Numbered from the stretch's first letter, positions 47,695 to 56,774 are shown. The stretch: DNA of 64,000 nucleotides from Bryobacterales bacterium (GCA_009697505.1 SHUD01000005.1:1-64000); one strand, 5' to 3'. The notes: a model not told the origin generated them from the sequence alone. Program-made: numbers and translations.

Positions 47695-48033
47695 GTGCGA
47701 ATCTTAACCCCATTCTTGTTACTGGCTAGCCTTGGATTACTGGCAAGCCTTGGGCTGGCCGATACGGTCACCTTCCGCGATGGACATAGCGTTAACGGAT
47801 CATTTCTAGGCGGCGACGCCAGGAGCGTCCGCATCGCCGTAGGCGACCGCGTGGAGACCTACTCGCTGGGCGAAATCACGCGTATTTCCTTCGGGGACAC
47901 GGCACAGACGGCGGTGGCGCCGCCGGTCCTGCGCACGCCTCCCGAGCCCACCAGCCACCCCGCGCCGGCAACTGGCATCCCCGGAGCGTACCATTCCCAC
48001 GGGCACGGTGTTCACCATCCGCATGGTGGATAG
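47695..48033 (+). CDS. N-terminal part of a secreted SH3-like/glycine-zipper protein (frameshifted gene)
   Basis: GTG at 47695 after AAGGAGGAG starts a signal peptide (MRILTPFLLLASLGLLASLGLAD), followed by TVTFRDGHSVNGSFLGGDARSVRIAVG. The frame runs out in a His/Gly-rich tail ([11 protein letters not shown]). The next frame continues [19 protein letters not shown], which is the expected continuation, so a 1-base shift at about 47970-47990 divides the gene. Confidence 0.68.
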   Translation: MRILTPFLLLASLGLLASLGLADTVTFRDGHSVNGSFLGGDARSVRIAVGDRVETYSLGEITRISFGDTAQTAVAPPVLRTPPEPTSHPAPATGIPGAYHSHGHGVHHPHGG

Positions 48034-48490
48034 CGTGGATTCCGAGCGCGACCGGGTAGGCCAGACCTTCAAGGCTTCCATGGATGAACCCGTGACAGAC
48101 GGCGCTGGGAACACCGTCATTCAGCGGGGAGCGGATGTAACCGTGAAGTTGGTTGACGATAAGCAATCCGGCAAGATTGAAGGCAAGACCATCCTGACGT
48201 TGGACATCGTGTCCGTAAAGGTGGGCGGACGTGAGGTGGAAATCGATACCACGTCAATTACCCAGGAGAGCGGATCCCGCACGGCCCGCAGCGGCAAGGT
48301 GATTGGCGGCACGGCGGCAGTCGGCGCCATCATCGGGGCGATTGCCGGCGGAGGTAGAGGCGCCGCGATCGGAGCGGGCGCCGGCGCCGGCGCGGGTACA
48401 GCCGTGCAAATGGCCACCAAGGGGCAACGCGTCCGCGTTCCTTCGGAAACCCGGCTGACCTTCACTCTCCAGCAGGCCGTCCGGCTCTAG
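48008..48490 (+). CDS. C-terminal part of the frameshifted secreted protein, with glycine-zipper
   Basis: 160 residues from a GTG, frame-shifted relative to the part above. It reads [43 protein letters not shown]-like strands and then a glycine-rich membrane-inserting segment ([36 protein letters not shown]). Such proteins are thought to sit in the outer membrane or periplasm. The start codon is probably not natural. Confidence 0.68.
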   Translation: MFTIRMVDSVDSERDRVGQTFKASMDEPVTDGAGNTVIQRGADVTVKLVDDKQSGKIEGKTILTLDIVSVKVGGREVEIDTTSITQESGSRTARSGKVIGGTAAVGAIIGAIAGGGRGAAIGAGAGAGAGTAVQMATKGQRVRVPSETRLTFTLQQAVRL

Positions 48491-48524
48491 ACCAAGTCAG
48501 AACCCTGCTACACTGACAGATGTT

Positions 48525-48695
48525 ATGGCTATCAGTAAGGATCTGCTGGAGATCCTCGTCTGCCCGTTGTGTAAAGCCGCACTCGAGCTAAAGCAAGACG
48601 AGAATGGCCTGAAATGTGTGAAGTGTAAGCGGGTTTACCCCATTCGCGACGACATCCCCGTGATGCTGGTCGATGAAGCCCGCGTCGAAGATTAG
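48525..48695 (+). CDS. Trm112-like zinc-ribbon protein
   Basis: A 56-residue gene too short for the ORF track: [20 protein letters not shown], then [23 protein letters not shown] and CVKC form the zinc ribbon and the [11 protein letters not shown] tail is typical of Trm112/YcaR proteins. It overlaps the next gene by 23 bp if that gene starts at 48673. Bacterial members often accompany lipid A or cell-envelope genes, which fits the glycosyltransferase and MsbA neighbours. Confidence 0.85.
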   Translation: MAISKDLLEILVCPLCKAALELKQDENGLKCVKCKRVYPIRDDIPVMLVDEARVED

Positions 48696-49614
48696 GCGGC
48701 GACTAGGCGTCACGCGAAAAATGAAGAACTTACTGGAGCGGCTTCCTCCACGCTCCCGGATCGCTGTGATTCGTTTGCGGTCGCTCGGCGACTGCGTTCT
48801 CACCACTCCTGCCCTCGCTCTCCTCAAGGCCCACCGTCCCGATCTGCATGTTTCCGTGGTCGTCGAACGACGTTTTGCTGAGATGTTCGAAGACAATCCC
48901 GATGTTGACGCCATCGGGGAGAAGCCCAACCACCCGCTGCTTGCGCTGAACCTGCATGGTGGCACGCGGAGCATGATGCTTACGGCGACCTCCGGCGCCA
49001 AGTATCGCGTGGGCTTCGGGCATCATAGTTTCAGCTTCGTTTATACCCACAAGATTCCCAGAGCGCAGGAGATCCTCGGCGAGGAAAGGCCCGTGCATAC
49101 CGCCGAACATTTGGCATCAGCCATGTTCTGGTTGGGAGTTCCGCGCGTCGAGATTCCGCGGGCGAAACTGGTGGCGCGCAGCAAGCCGAACTATCCGCCG
49201 TATGTGGTGGTCCATCCCTTTGCTTCCGCGCCTCCGAAAGCCTGGCCGCGGGAGCGCTTTGCCGCGCTGGCGGCGCAGTTGCAGTCGCAGGGGTGGGAGC
49301 CGATGATTCTGGCGGGCCCCGCCGACGATGCATCCGCGTTTTCGCAATTCCAGGTTTTTCGTAACGCGCCCTTGAGCGACGTGAAGAATCTGATGTCCGG
49401 CGCGACGCTGTTCGTGGGTAACGACAGCGGCCCGGCGCACATCGCGGCGGCGTTCGGAGTTCCCGTGGTGGTGCTGTTTGGTCCGTCCAACCCCGTCACT
49501 TGGGCTCCGTGGCGCACCGAAGCGCGGGTGTTGACGTCGCAGGGCTCCATTGACAAGATCGCGTTGGCCGAAGTCAGCGCGGCGGCGGAGAGCCTGGTGA
49601 GGACGGCTCAGTGA
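48673..49614 (+). CDS. Glycosyltransferase family 9 (heptosyltransferase-like)
   Basis: 313 residues, or 297 if the ATG at 48721 ([10 protein letters not shown]) is used. Features: [103 protein letters not shown]. These are the GT9 ADP-heptose-LPS heptosyltransferase motifs. It would extend the LPS core. It is next to an MsbA-type exporter. Confidence 0.92.
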   Translation: MKPASKIRRRLGVTRKMKNLLERLPPRSRIAVIRLRSLGDCVLTTPALALLKAHRPDLHVSVVVERRFAEMFEDNPDVDAIGEKPNHPLLALNLHGGTRSMMLTATSGAKYRVGFGHHSFSFVYTHKIPRAQEILGEERPVHTAEHLASAMFWLGVPRVEIPRAKLVARSKPNYPPYVVVHPFASAPPKAWPRERFAALAAQLQSQGWEPMILAGPADDASAFSQFQVFRNAPLSDVKNLMSGATLFVGNDSGPAHIAAAFGVPVVVLFGPSNPVTWAPWRTEARVLTSQGSIDKIALAEVSAAAESLVRTAQ

Positions 49615-49624
49615 GAACAACCCA

Positions 49625-51442
49625 GTGAGAGAACTGTCGCGGTTGTTGCGCTATTCGCACCCCTACACGCCGCACCTGCTGGCGTCCGTGGTGCTGATGG
49701 CTTGCGTCGGCGCCGCGCAAGCCCTCACGGCGCTCCTGATCGGGCCCATCTTCGACCGGGTTCTAGATCCGAGCTCGGTCGAAGCACCGGTACGGCTGTT
49801 CACCATCCCGATCTTCCGGTACGCTGTGTACCTTTCCGACCTGATGCCGGCCTCGATCCATAACGTTTGGACTATGGTGGCCACCGGAATCCTGACGGTG
49901 TTCTTCATTAAGGGCCTGTGCGACTACATCGCCAACTACCTGATCAATTACGTTGGATATTCGGCCATAACGGATTTGCGCCAGACGGTGTTTGACCGCG
50001 TGGTCCATCAGGATGCGCACTTTTTCGAAGCCAACTCGACGGCGCGCGTGATGTCGTCGATCATGAACGATCTGGAGAAGATCCAGGTGGCGCTGTCGCA
50101 TATCCTTGCCGACTGGCTGCGGCAGAGTTTTACGGCGGTGGGGCTGCTCGCGGTTGTGCTGCAAACCGACTGGCGGCTGGCCATTGTGAGCCTCACGGTC
50201 CTGCCCTTCGTTCTGGTTCCGACGCTGCGCCTGGGCAAGAAGATCCGCCGCAGCACCCGCCGTGCTCAGGACGATGCCGCCGAGCTGAACCAGGTTTTGC
50301 AGGAGACGCTAACCGGCCATCAGGTCGTGAAGTCCTTTGGAGCGGAAGAGGTTGAATCCAACCGTTTCCGTGCGCGGGCCGAGAAACTGCGCGATAGCAA
50401 TTTGCACTATGTCGCCCAGCAGGCCATTGCCAGTCCCATCATCGAATTTTTCGGCGCGGTGACCATTGTCGGATTGCTGACGTATGCCCGCACGCAGATC
50501 AAATCCGGGGCCATGACCACGGGCGAGTTCACCGGTTTCGTGATCGCACTGCTGATGCTCTATGAGCCTGTCAAACGCCTGACCGGTATCCACAATATCT
50601 TTCAGCAGGCGCTGGGCGCGTCGCAAAAAGTATTCGAATACCTGGATCGCGACCAGCACGTTACAGAGAAGCCCGGTGCGGCCAAGCTGGCGCGCTTTGA
50701 AAAATCGATTCAGTTCGATCACGTTGGCTTCCGCTATCCCAGCGTTCCGGACGGCTTCAAACTGGATGCCGTGGATCTTGAAGTCAAGCGCGGACAAGTG
50801 GTGGCGTTAGTGGGTTCCAGCGGCGCCGGCAAGACGACGCTGGCGAATCTGGTTCCACGCTTCTATGATGTGACGTCCGGCGCGGTGCGCATCGACGGGC
50901 GCGACGTGCGCGATCTTCGGCTGGCCTCGCTGCGCGACAAGATCAGCCTGGTCGCGCAGGATACGTTTCTGTTCAACGATACGGTGGCGGCCAATATCGG
51001 CTATGGCCTGCGCCACGCGACTCGGGAGCAGATTCACGAGGCCGCCCGCAATGCCATGGCCGAGGAGTTCATTGTTCGTCTTCCGCAGGGTTACGACACC
51101 ATCATCGGCGAGCGCGGCACGAAGCTCTCCGGCGGCCAGCGGCAGCGGCTGGCCATTGCGCGGGCGCTGCTGAAGAACGCTCCCATCCTGATTCTGGATG
51201 AAGCGACCTCGCACCTGGATACCGAATCCGAGCGTCTGGTGCAGAGCGCGCTGCAGAACCTGATGGCGCACCGCACGGTGATCGTCATCGCGCACCGGCT
51301 ATCCACGGTGCGGCGCGCGGACAAGATCGTGGTCCTGGACCGCGGCGGCGTCGCCGAAACGGGGACGCACGATGAATTGATCAGCCGTGGCGGAATCTAC
51401 CAGCGCCTCCACGACATGCAATTTTTGGAAGCGGACGCGTAG
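49625..51442 (+). CDS. msbA: MsbA-type lipid A/LPS ABC exporter
   Basis: 605 residues from a GTG: six membrane helices (for example LLASVVLMACVGAAQALTALLIG; WTMVATGILTVFFIKGL), then an ATPase with Walker A VGSSGAGKTTL, Q-loop LVAQDTFLFNDTVAANI, signature LSGGQRQRLAIARALLKNAPILILDEATSHLDTESE and H-loop. This is the homodimeric flippase that moves lipid A-core across the inner membrane. It follows the glycosyltransferase by 10 bp, so the two are co-transcribed. Confidence 0.9.
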   Translation: MRELSRLLRYSHPYTPHLLASVVLMACVGAAQALTALLIGPIFDRVLDPSSVEAPVRLFTIPIFRYAVYLSDLMPASIHNVWTMVATGILTVFFIKGLCDYIANYLINYVGYSAITDLRQTVFDRVVHQDAHFFEANSTARVMSSIMNDLEKIQVALSHILADWLRQSFTAVGLLAVVLQTDWRLAIVSLTVLPFVLVPTLRLGKKIRRSTRRAQDDAAELNQVLQETLTGHQVVKSFGAEEVESNRFRARAEKLRDSNLHYVAQQAIASPIIEFFGAVTIVGLLTYARTQIKSGAMTTGEFTGFVIALLMLYEPVKRLTGIHNIFQQALGASQKVFEYLDRDQHVTEKPGAAKLARFEKSIQFDHVGFRYPSVPDGFKLDAVDLEVKRGQVVALVGSSGAGKTTLANLVPRFYDVTSGAVRIDGRDVRDLRLASLRDKISLVAQDTFLFNDTVAANIGYGLRHATREQIHEAARNAMAEEFIVRLPQGYDTIIGERGTKLSGGQRQRLAIARALLKNAPILILDEATSHLDTESERLVQSALQNLMAHRTVIVIAHRLSTVRRADKIVVLDRGGVAETGTHDELISRGGIYQRLHDMQFLEADA

Positions 51443-51448
51443 ACTTGT

Positions 51449-51798
51449 TCAGATCGGGAGGAATATGAGTTGATCGCGCCATTCTTCCTCCTCGGATGCG
51501 GCCCAGATCAACACGATCTCCTCGACCGCCGGGCCTTTGTCGAGATCCTGGGCCACGATGACGACGCCCGGGCTTGACCGTACCTTTAAAAGTGGGCCAG
51601 ATGCGCGGGCATCGTTTTGCGATCGTGCGAAACGAGAATACGTCCCTGATCGGCCGCTTTTCGCAAAACTTCTTCGTCGCGTATCCCGGTTATGCCGGCC
51701 TCGTGGGCGCTCCGTATATCGATGGCCGGTTCCTTGCGGCGCAGCGCAAGAACGATCTTGTGATTGAAATCCGCATCCGCCTGAAAGCGCGGCTTCAT
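51449..51798 (-). pseudogene. DUF5615 toxin, frameshifted
   Basis: The first part (51798-51586) reads MKPRFQADADFNHKIVLALRR...EEVLRKAADQGRILVSHDRKTMP then hits TAA in an AAAA/TTT run. One base off, the sequence continues SSPGVVIVAQDLDKGPAVEEIVLIWAASEEEEW to a TGA at 51449. Together they equal a normal PIN-like DUF5615 toxin of about 116 residues, so a 1-base deletion near 51580-51590 has broken it. It pairs with DUF433 (4-nt overlap). Confidence 0.85.
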
Positions 51799-52112
51799 TG
51801 ACTATGCCGGTGGCCTGTGTGCCGAGCCGCAGTCAGCTTTGCGTAAAGACGTGGGTTGCTTTGGCGGGCCTGGGCCCGCAAATGTTCGAATTCCCGCTTG
51901 CCCTCATCGAGGTATCGATCCACCGCGCTGCGGTTGGCGAGATAATATGTCAGAGCGCCAAATACTTGTTCCAAAGTGAGCACCGGGAAGGACTCCGCGA
52001 TTCCTTCGGGCGATTCTCCGCGCAGAAACGCATAGGCAAGCGAGTCCAGCGACACGCGTGTGCCCTCGACAAAGTAACCGCCGTCCCGCTTCTGAACGTA
52101 CTCTTTGATCAT
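51795..52112 (-). CDS. DUF433 antitoxin
   Basis: The ATG at 52112 (MIKEYVQKRDGGYFVEG) gives 105 residues; the track start is too far upstream. DUF433 pattern: GTRVSLDSLAYAFLRGESPEGIAESFPVLTLEQVFGALTYYLAN. A longer-than-usual C-terminal tail follows (RAQARQSNPRLYAKLTAARHTGHRHSQ). It overlaps the broken DUF5615 toxin gene by 4 nt. The antitoxin frame is intact. Confidence 0.85.
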   Translation of the reverse strand: MIKEYVQKRDGGYFVEGTRVSLDSLAYAFLRGESPEGIAESFPVLTLEQVFGALTYYLANRSAVDRYLDEGKREFEHLRAQARQSNPRLYAKLTAARHTGHRHSQ

Positions 52113-52257
52113 GGTTGAACTACCGTAAGTATAAACAGGGAAGCCGCAGCCGGTGTTGGGTGGGCCGGCCAACCTCCTATTCCAGAACGAAGCTGAGTAT
52201 CAGCGGCGCTCGCACGTCAGGAAGCTCTTGGCCGTTGATCGGAGATGTGTCGCAGTG

Positions 52258-52299
52258 CAGCGGCGATACAGCAGCGGCGATACAGCAGCGGCGTTACAG
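52258..52299. repeat. 14-bp tandem repeat CAGCGGCGATACAG, three units
   Basis: Three adjacent copies (the third with one change) and a degenerate fourth, in the intergenic region 40 bp before the yicC start. It could alter promoter spacing by slippage. Confidence 0.85.
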
Positions 52300-52341
52300 C
52301 ATCGCCGATACCACATCGTTGATAATAGGTAAACCTCTTCT

Positions 52342-53244
52342 ATGGGTGCTCCTTTACGCAGCATGACCGGGTTCGCACGCGTGCGGCGGCCACTGGAACA
52401 AAGCGAACTCATGGTCAGCGTGAAGAGCGTGAATCATCGGGCTCTCGATCTGGTCATCCAGTCATCGGCGGCGATCGACCCGTTCGAGGCCATGATTCGG
52501 GCCATGGTCAAGGCGCAGGTGGTACGCGGACACGTGGAAGTGCGGGTGTCGTTGCCTAAGAGTTCCGGCGGCGTCTCCGCTCTCACCCTAAACCGGGAGT
52601 TTTTCGAGGAGTACCTGCGGATTTTTCGCCAGGAAGCGGAAAACCACGATCTCGACTCCAAACCCGATCTCAATGCCGCGCTGCGGATTGCCGGGATGTT
52701 GGATGAAGTCGAAAGCGCGGGACCTCCGGAAGGCACGGAAACGGCCCTGCAAGAGGCGCTCGCGCGGGCGCTCGACGAACTCAACGTCTTTCGTTCCCGC
52801 GAAGGCAGTGAGCTGGCTGCGGAGGTACGCGCCCACAATACTCGCCTTGGCGAAGCCGCGGAACAGATGGAACAGTTGCGCGACAGCGCCCGCGAATATT
52901 TTCACAAGCGCCTTTCCGATCGGTTGCGGGATGTTGCCGCGGGAATTCAGATCGATCCGCAGCGCCTGGCGCAGGAAGCCGCTCTGCTGGCCGATCGCAG
53001 CGATATCGGAGAAGAGCTGGCCCGCTTGAAGATTCACTCCGGACAATTGGCCGCGCTCATGGAAGCGGGCGGGGAAGTGGGCAAGAAGCTCGATTTCCTG
53101 TTGCAGGAAATGAACCGGGAGACCAATACGATTCTCTCTAAGACCAGCGGTTCCGGCGAACCCGCGATGAAGATCACGGACCTGGCTTTGGGCGCCAAGG
53201 CCGCCATTGAGAAAATTCGAGAGCAGTCCCTGAATCTGGAATGA
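52342..53244 (+). CDS. yicC: YicC-family endoribonuclease
   Basis: 300 residues with SMTGFARVRR at the start, VKSVNHRALDLVIQ, GHVEVRVSLP and a C-terminal RLKIHSGQLAALMEAGGEVGKKLDFLLQEMNRETNTILSK, all classic YicC/YloC hallmarks. Members are endoribonucleases implicated in RNA decay and stress survival. The stop overlaps gmk by 4 nt (ATGA), the common bacterial arrangement. Confidence 0.93.
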   Translation: MGAPLRSMTGFARVRRPLEQSELMVSVKSVNHRALDLVIQSSAAIDPFEAMIRAMVKAQVVRGHVEVRVSLPKSSGGVSALTLNREFFEEYLRIFRQEAENHDLDSKPDLNAALRIAGMLDEVESAGPPEGTETALQEALARALDELNVFRSREGSELAAEVRAHNTRLGEAAEQMEQLRDSAREYFHKRLSDRLRDVAAGIQIDPQRLAQEAALLADRSDIGEELARLKIHSGQLAALMEAGGEVGKKLDFLLQEMNRETNTILSKTSGSGEPAMKITDLALGAKAAIEKIREQSLNLE

Positions 53245-53861
53245 GCCTTTCTCCCAACGCCACCGTTTTCATCATTTCGGCGCCCTCCGGCTCCGGTAAG
53301 TCCACCCTCGTCGGCGAACTCATGCGGCAGGTGCCCAAGCTGCGCTTTTCGGTGTCCTACACCACACGCTATCCCCGTGGAAACGAACGGGATGGCGAAG
53401 ATTATTATTTTATTTCGCGCGCCGAATTTGAGGCCCGTATTGCCCAGGGCGAATTTCTGGAACACGCCGAAGTCTTTGGCAATTACTACGGTACGCACTG
53501 GAGCGAGCGGGAACGCGCCGCCGCCGCTGGCTGCGACCTCGTGCTCGACATCGATGTGCAGGGTGCGCGACAATTAAAAGAGAAGATTCCCGACGCGGTG
53601 TCGATTTTTATTTTGGCGCCGGGCCGGCAGGTTCTCGAGGAGCGCTTGCGGGCGCGCAGCCAGGACCAGGAGTCAGTGATCCTGCGGCGATTGCATGACG
53701 CTGCCGGGGAGATCCGGAATTATACTTTGTATGACTATGTGCTGGTAAACCGGGAAGTCGCGGCTTCCGTGGATACGCTGGTGTCCATTGTGAAAGCGAC
53801 CCGCAGCCGGCGCGACCGGATGGAAAATGAGATCCGTCCGATACTGGAAACATTCTCGTAG
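53241..53861 (+). CDS. gmk: Guanylate kinase
   Basis: 206 residues: P-loop SAPSGSGKSTLVGEL, the GMP-binding RxNERDGEDYYFISRAEFEARIAQGEFLEHAEVFGNYYGTH segment and a DIDVQGARQLKEKIP region. It converts GMP to GDP. It is translationally coupled to yicC and followed by rpoZ after 35 bp. Confidence 0.95.
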   Translation: MSLSPNATVFIISAPSGSGKSTLVGELMRQVPKLRFSVSYTTRYPRGNERDGEDYYFISRAEFEARIAQGEFLEHAEVFGNYYGTHWSERERAAAAGCDLVLDIDVQGARQLKEKIPDAVSIFILAPGRQVLEERLRARSQDQESVILRRLHDAAGEIRNYTLYDYVLVNREVAASVDTLVSIVKATRSRRDRMENEIRPILETFS

Positions 53862-53896
53862 TCCTTTCTGAGAGCAAACGGAGCAGAGCAATCCAC

Positions 53897-54142
53897 ATGG
53901 CTGAAAGCAATCTGAGACAAACCGCCCAGAGCGTGATTCCGGACGACCCGGAAGCCAGCGCGTACCGCTTCATCATCGTGGCGGCGAAGCGCGCCCGCCA
54001 GTTGCAGAACGGCGCCCGCAGCGTGCTGCCGAGCACCTCGAAGAAGCCCACCATCGCGGCTATGGAAGAAGTGCGGCGCGGGCTGGTGCCTTACGAAGAC
54101 ACCGCCATTGGCAAGACGGTTGAGGCCGCTCCGGAATCCTAA
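53897..54142 (+). CDS. rpoZ: RNA polymerase omega subunit
   Basis: 81 residues with EASAYRFIIVAAKRARQLQNGAR, the omega-type helix that clamps the beta' C-terminus, and KKPTIAAMEEVRRGLV. It helps RNA polymerase assembly and ppGpp response. The gmk-rpoZ order is widely conserved in bacteria. Confidence 0.88.
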   Translation: MAESNLRQTAQSVIPDDPEASAYRFIIVAAKRARQLQNGARSVLPSTSKKPTIAAMEEVRRGLVPYEDTAIGKTVEAAPES

Positions 54143-54157
54143 CCGGGGCATGGAGCG

Positions 54158-55396
54158 ATGAACGTCGCGCTGGGCGTCGGCGGAGGCATTGCCGCTTATA
54201 AAGCGGCGGAGTTGGCCCGCGCTCTGATGGAGCGAGGCTTCACTGTCGATGTTGTGATGACCCGCGCGGCGGAAGAATTCATCCGCCCTCTGACTTTTGC
54301 CGCACTCACCGGACGCAAGGTGCATACGCAACTGTTTTCCGCGGCCAGCGCGGACGACACGCTCTCCAGCGCCATCGATCACATGCGCATCGCGCAGGAG
54401 CACGAGTTGATGGTGGTCGCGCCCGCCACCGCGGATCTCATCGCGAAGTTCGCCAACGGGCTGGCGGACGATCTGCTGACCACTACGTATCTGGCTTTTA
54501 CGGGTATCGTCGTGGTGGCCCCCGCCATGAATACCAGCATGTGGAACCACCCGGCAACGCAAGCCAATATGGCGAAGCTGCGCGAGCGCGGGCATGTGAT
54601 TGTCGAACCAGGCGAAGGTCTGCTGGCGTGTGGCGTGATCGGTCCGGGACGTCTGGCGGAACCCGAAGTGATCGCCGAGGCGGTCCTGGCCGCCAGCCGC
54701 GCGAAGCAGCCCCGGCAGGACCTGGAAGGCGAGACCATCTTGTTGACCGCCGGACCGACGCAAGAGCCCATCGATGGGGTGCGCTATATCAGCAATCGCT
54801 CTAGCGGCAAGATGGGATACGCAATTGCCGAAGAAGCCGCCGCGCGGGGAGCCCGCGTGGTGCTGATTTCCGGGCCGGTGAATCTGGCTCCCCCCAAGGG
54901 CGTGACGATGGTGGCTGTGCGCACCGCGCTCGAAATGCGCCAGGCGGTGATGGACCACCTGAACGAAGCGACCATCGTGATCAAGGCCGCCGCCGTGGCT
55001 GATTATCACGTCGCTAATGCGCCTGCTCAGAAAGTGAAGAAGACCGCGGCGCGGCTTTCGCTGGACCTGGAACCCACCCCGGATATTCTGGCCGAAGTCG
55101 GCTCGAAAAAAGGTGATCGCCTGGTGATTGGATTCGCCGCGGAAACCGGCGACCTGGTGGCGGAAGCGCGCCGGAAGTTGGAACAAAAGAATTGCGACAT
55201 GATCGTCGGGAACGTGGTTTCTCAGCCCGGCGCCGGAGAGCCGGCGACCGGCTTTGAGTCCGACGACAACGCAGTGGTTCTGGTGACGCGCTCCGGAGAG
55301 ACGATTCCCGTGGAGCGAGCATCCAAACGCGCCATCGCCGCGCGAATTCTGGATGAGGCTCTGCGCGTGCGCCTGGCCCTGCACGCTTCGCACTAA
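54158..55396 (+). CDS. coaBC: Bifunctional phosphopantothenoylcysteine decarboxylase / phosphopantothenate-cysteine ligase
   Basis: 412 residues. CoaC part: GVGGGIAAYKAAELARALMERG, then HMRIAQEHELMVVAPATADLIAKFANGLADDLL and PAMNTSMWNHPATQANM. CoaB part from about 190: LLTAGPTQEPIDGVRYISNRSSGKMGYAIAEEAA and VIKAAAVADYHVAN, later GFAAETGDL and NVVSQPGAG. It performs two steps of coenzyme A biosynthesis. In the same run as gmk and rpoZ, 15 bp after rpoZ. Confidence 0.95.
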   Translation: MNVALGVGGGIAAYKAAELARALMERGFTVDVVMTRAAEEFIRPLTFAALTGRKVHTQLFSAASADDTLSSAIDHMRIAQEHELMVVAPATADLIAKFANGLADDLLTTTYLAFTGIVVVAPAMNTSMWNHPATQANMAKLRERGHVIVEPGEGLLACGVIGPGRLAEPEVIAEAVLAASRAKQPRQDLEGETILLTAGPTQEPIDGVRYISNRSSGKMGYAIAEEAAARGARVVLISGPVNLAPPKGVTMVAVRTALEMRQAVMDHLNEATIVIKAAAVADYHVANAPAQKVKKTAARLSLDLEPTPDILAEVGSKKGDRLVIGFAAETGDLVAEARRKLEQKNCDMIVGNVVSQPGAGEPATGFESDDNAVVLVTRSGETIPVERASKRAIAARILDEALRVRLALHASH

Positions 55397-55421
55397 CGCT
55401 TGAACCCATGACACTTGAGCC

Positions 55422-56135
55422 ATGACTCCCGAACAGCTTCGGCAGTACCTTACCTTCTATCAGGATCTCGGTGTGAAAAATATTTACCGGCGCACGCCGG
55501 CTTCGAAACCGGCGCCAGCTGAAACATCCGCGCCCATGGAATTACCGGCACTCTCACCGTCCGGCGATACGCTGCTCCGGATTCGCGAGGATATCGGCGA
55601 TTGCCGCCGCTGCGGGTTGTGCCAGCAACGCAATAAGATCGTGTTCGGATCCGGCAACCAGCAGGCGCGGCTGGTATTTGTCGGCGAGGGACCGGGCGCC
55701 GACGAAGACGCGCAAGGATTCCCCTTCGTGGGGCGTGCCGGTCAACTGCTGACCCAGATGATTGAGAACACCGCCGCCAAGGAAGGCATTCCCATTCAGC
55801 GCCCGGACGTGTACATCTGCAACGTCGTCAAGTGCCGGCCTCCGGAGAACCGTGCTCCAAGCCCCGAGGAAATGGAAATATGCGGCCAGTTCCTGTACCG
55901 CCAACTGATGGTCCTGCAGCCCACCGCCATCTGCGCTCTTGGTTCGACGGCAGCGAAAGCGTTACTTGCCACCAAGGACGGCGTGACCCGCCTGCGCGGG
56001 AAATGGCACGCATGGCGCGATATCCCGTTGCTGGTGACGTTTCATCCGTCCTACTTGCTGCGCCCCTATAACCAGGATGCCAAGCGCGAAGCCTGGGAAG
56101 ACTTGAAAAAAGTTTTGCACTTTGTTTATGACTAA
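55422..56135 (+). CDS. Uracil-DNA glycosylase, family 4-type (Fe-S)
   Basis: 237 residues. Four cysteines (CRRCGLC near 60-66, CKCRPP-like NVVKCRPPENRAPSPEEMEICG) match the [4Fe-4S] family 4 UDGs, with GEGPGADEDAQGFPFVGRAGQLL (active site) and ALGSTAAKALL, FHPSYLLR at the C-terminus. It removes uracil from DNA. The ~45-residue N-terminal extension (KPAPAETSAPME) is Pro/Ala-rich. Confidence 0.92.
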   Translation: MTPEQLRQYLTFYQDLGVKNIYRRTPASKPAPAETSAPMELPALSPSGDTLLRIREDIGDCRRCGLCQQRNKIVFGSGNQQARLVFVGEGPGADEDAQGFPFVGRAGQLLTQMIENTAAKEGIPIQRPDVYICNVVKCRPPENRAPSPEEMEICGQFLYRQLMVLQPTAICALGSTAAKALLATKDGVTRLRGKWHAWRDIPLLVTFHPSYLLRPYNQDAKREAWEDLKKVLHFVYD

Positions 56136-56772
56136 GCGGAGCCCGTTCATCACGTTGGAAGGCCCCGAGGGCAGCGGCAAATCCACCCAGTTGCGCTTAC
56201 TGGGAAAACGGCTGCGTGGCGCGAATTGCGAAGTGTTGGAAACGGCGGAACCGGGGGGGACTCCGATTGGGTTGCAGATCCGCCGCGTGCTGCTCGACGC
56301 GAAGAACCAGGAGCTATGCCCCACCGCTGAACTGCTGCTCATGTTCGCGGCGCGCGCGCAAAACGTGGATCAGGCGATCCTTCCCGCGCTCGGCGAGGGC
56401 CGCATCGTCATCTGCGACCGCTTCACCGATTCGACGCTGGTCTATCAAGGCGCCGCGCGCGGCATGGGTGCTGAACTGGTCTATGAAGTCGACCGCATCG
56501 CCTGCCGCGGCCTGGTGCCGGACCTCACTTTAATTATTGATATCGACGTCGAAACCGGCCTGGCCCGCGCGCATCGCCGGAATCAGCGCGCGCAGGACGT
56601 GGAGACGCGCCTGGACGAGCAGTCCGCCGATTTCCATCGCAAAGTGCGCGCCGCTTACCACCAGCTCGCCGAGGATGAACCGCGGAGGGTGAAGCTCGTC
56701 GACGGATCACGGAACGAAGCGGAGGTCGCGGCCGATGTGTGGGCGATCGTGGAGCCGTTGTTAGCCAACTAA
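56128..56772 (+). CDS. tmk: Thymidylate kinase
   Basis: The ATG at 56128 (MTKRSPFITLEGPEGSGKSTQ) is preferred to the TTG at 56122; about 214 residues. P-loop GPEGSGKSTQLRLL, the DRFTDSTLVYQGAARGMG region and a LID-like DVETRLDEQS match dTMP kinases. It overlaps the glycosylase gene by 8 bp. Its stop codon lies in a 14-bp tandem duplication shared with the convergent chrA gene end. Confidence 0.95.
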   Translation: MTKRSPFITLEGPEGSGKSTQLRLLGKRLRGANCEVLETAEPGGTPIGLQIRRVLLDAKNQELCPTAELLLMFAARAQNVDQAILPALGEGRIVICDRFTDSTLVYQGAARGMGAELVYEVDRIACRGLVPDLTLIIDIDVETGLARAHRRNQRAQDVETRLDEQSADFHRKVRAAYHQLAEDEPRRVKLVDGSRNEAEVAADVWAIVEPLLAN

Positions 56773-56774
56773 TG

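Noticed and set aside
52258-52313. CRISPR-like or phage attachment array near yicC
   Set aside because: Short 14-bp tandem units without spacers; simple tandem repeat.
53735-55423. 562-aa minus-strand ORF across rpoZ and coaBC
   Set aside because: Antisense shadow; the plus strand has well-known conserved genes.
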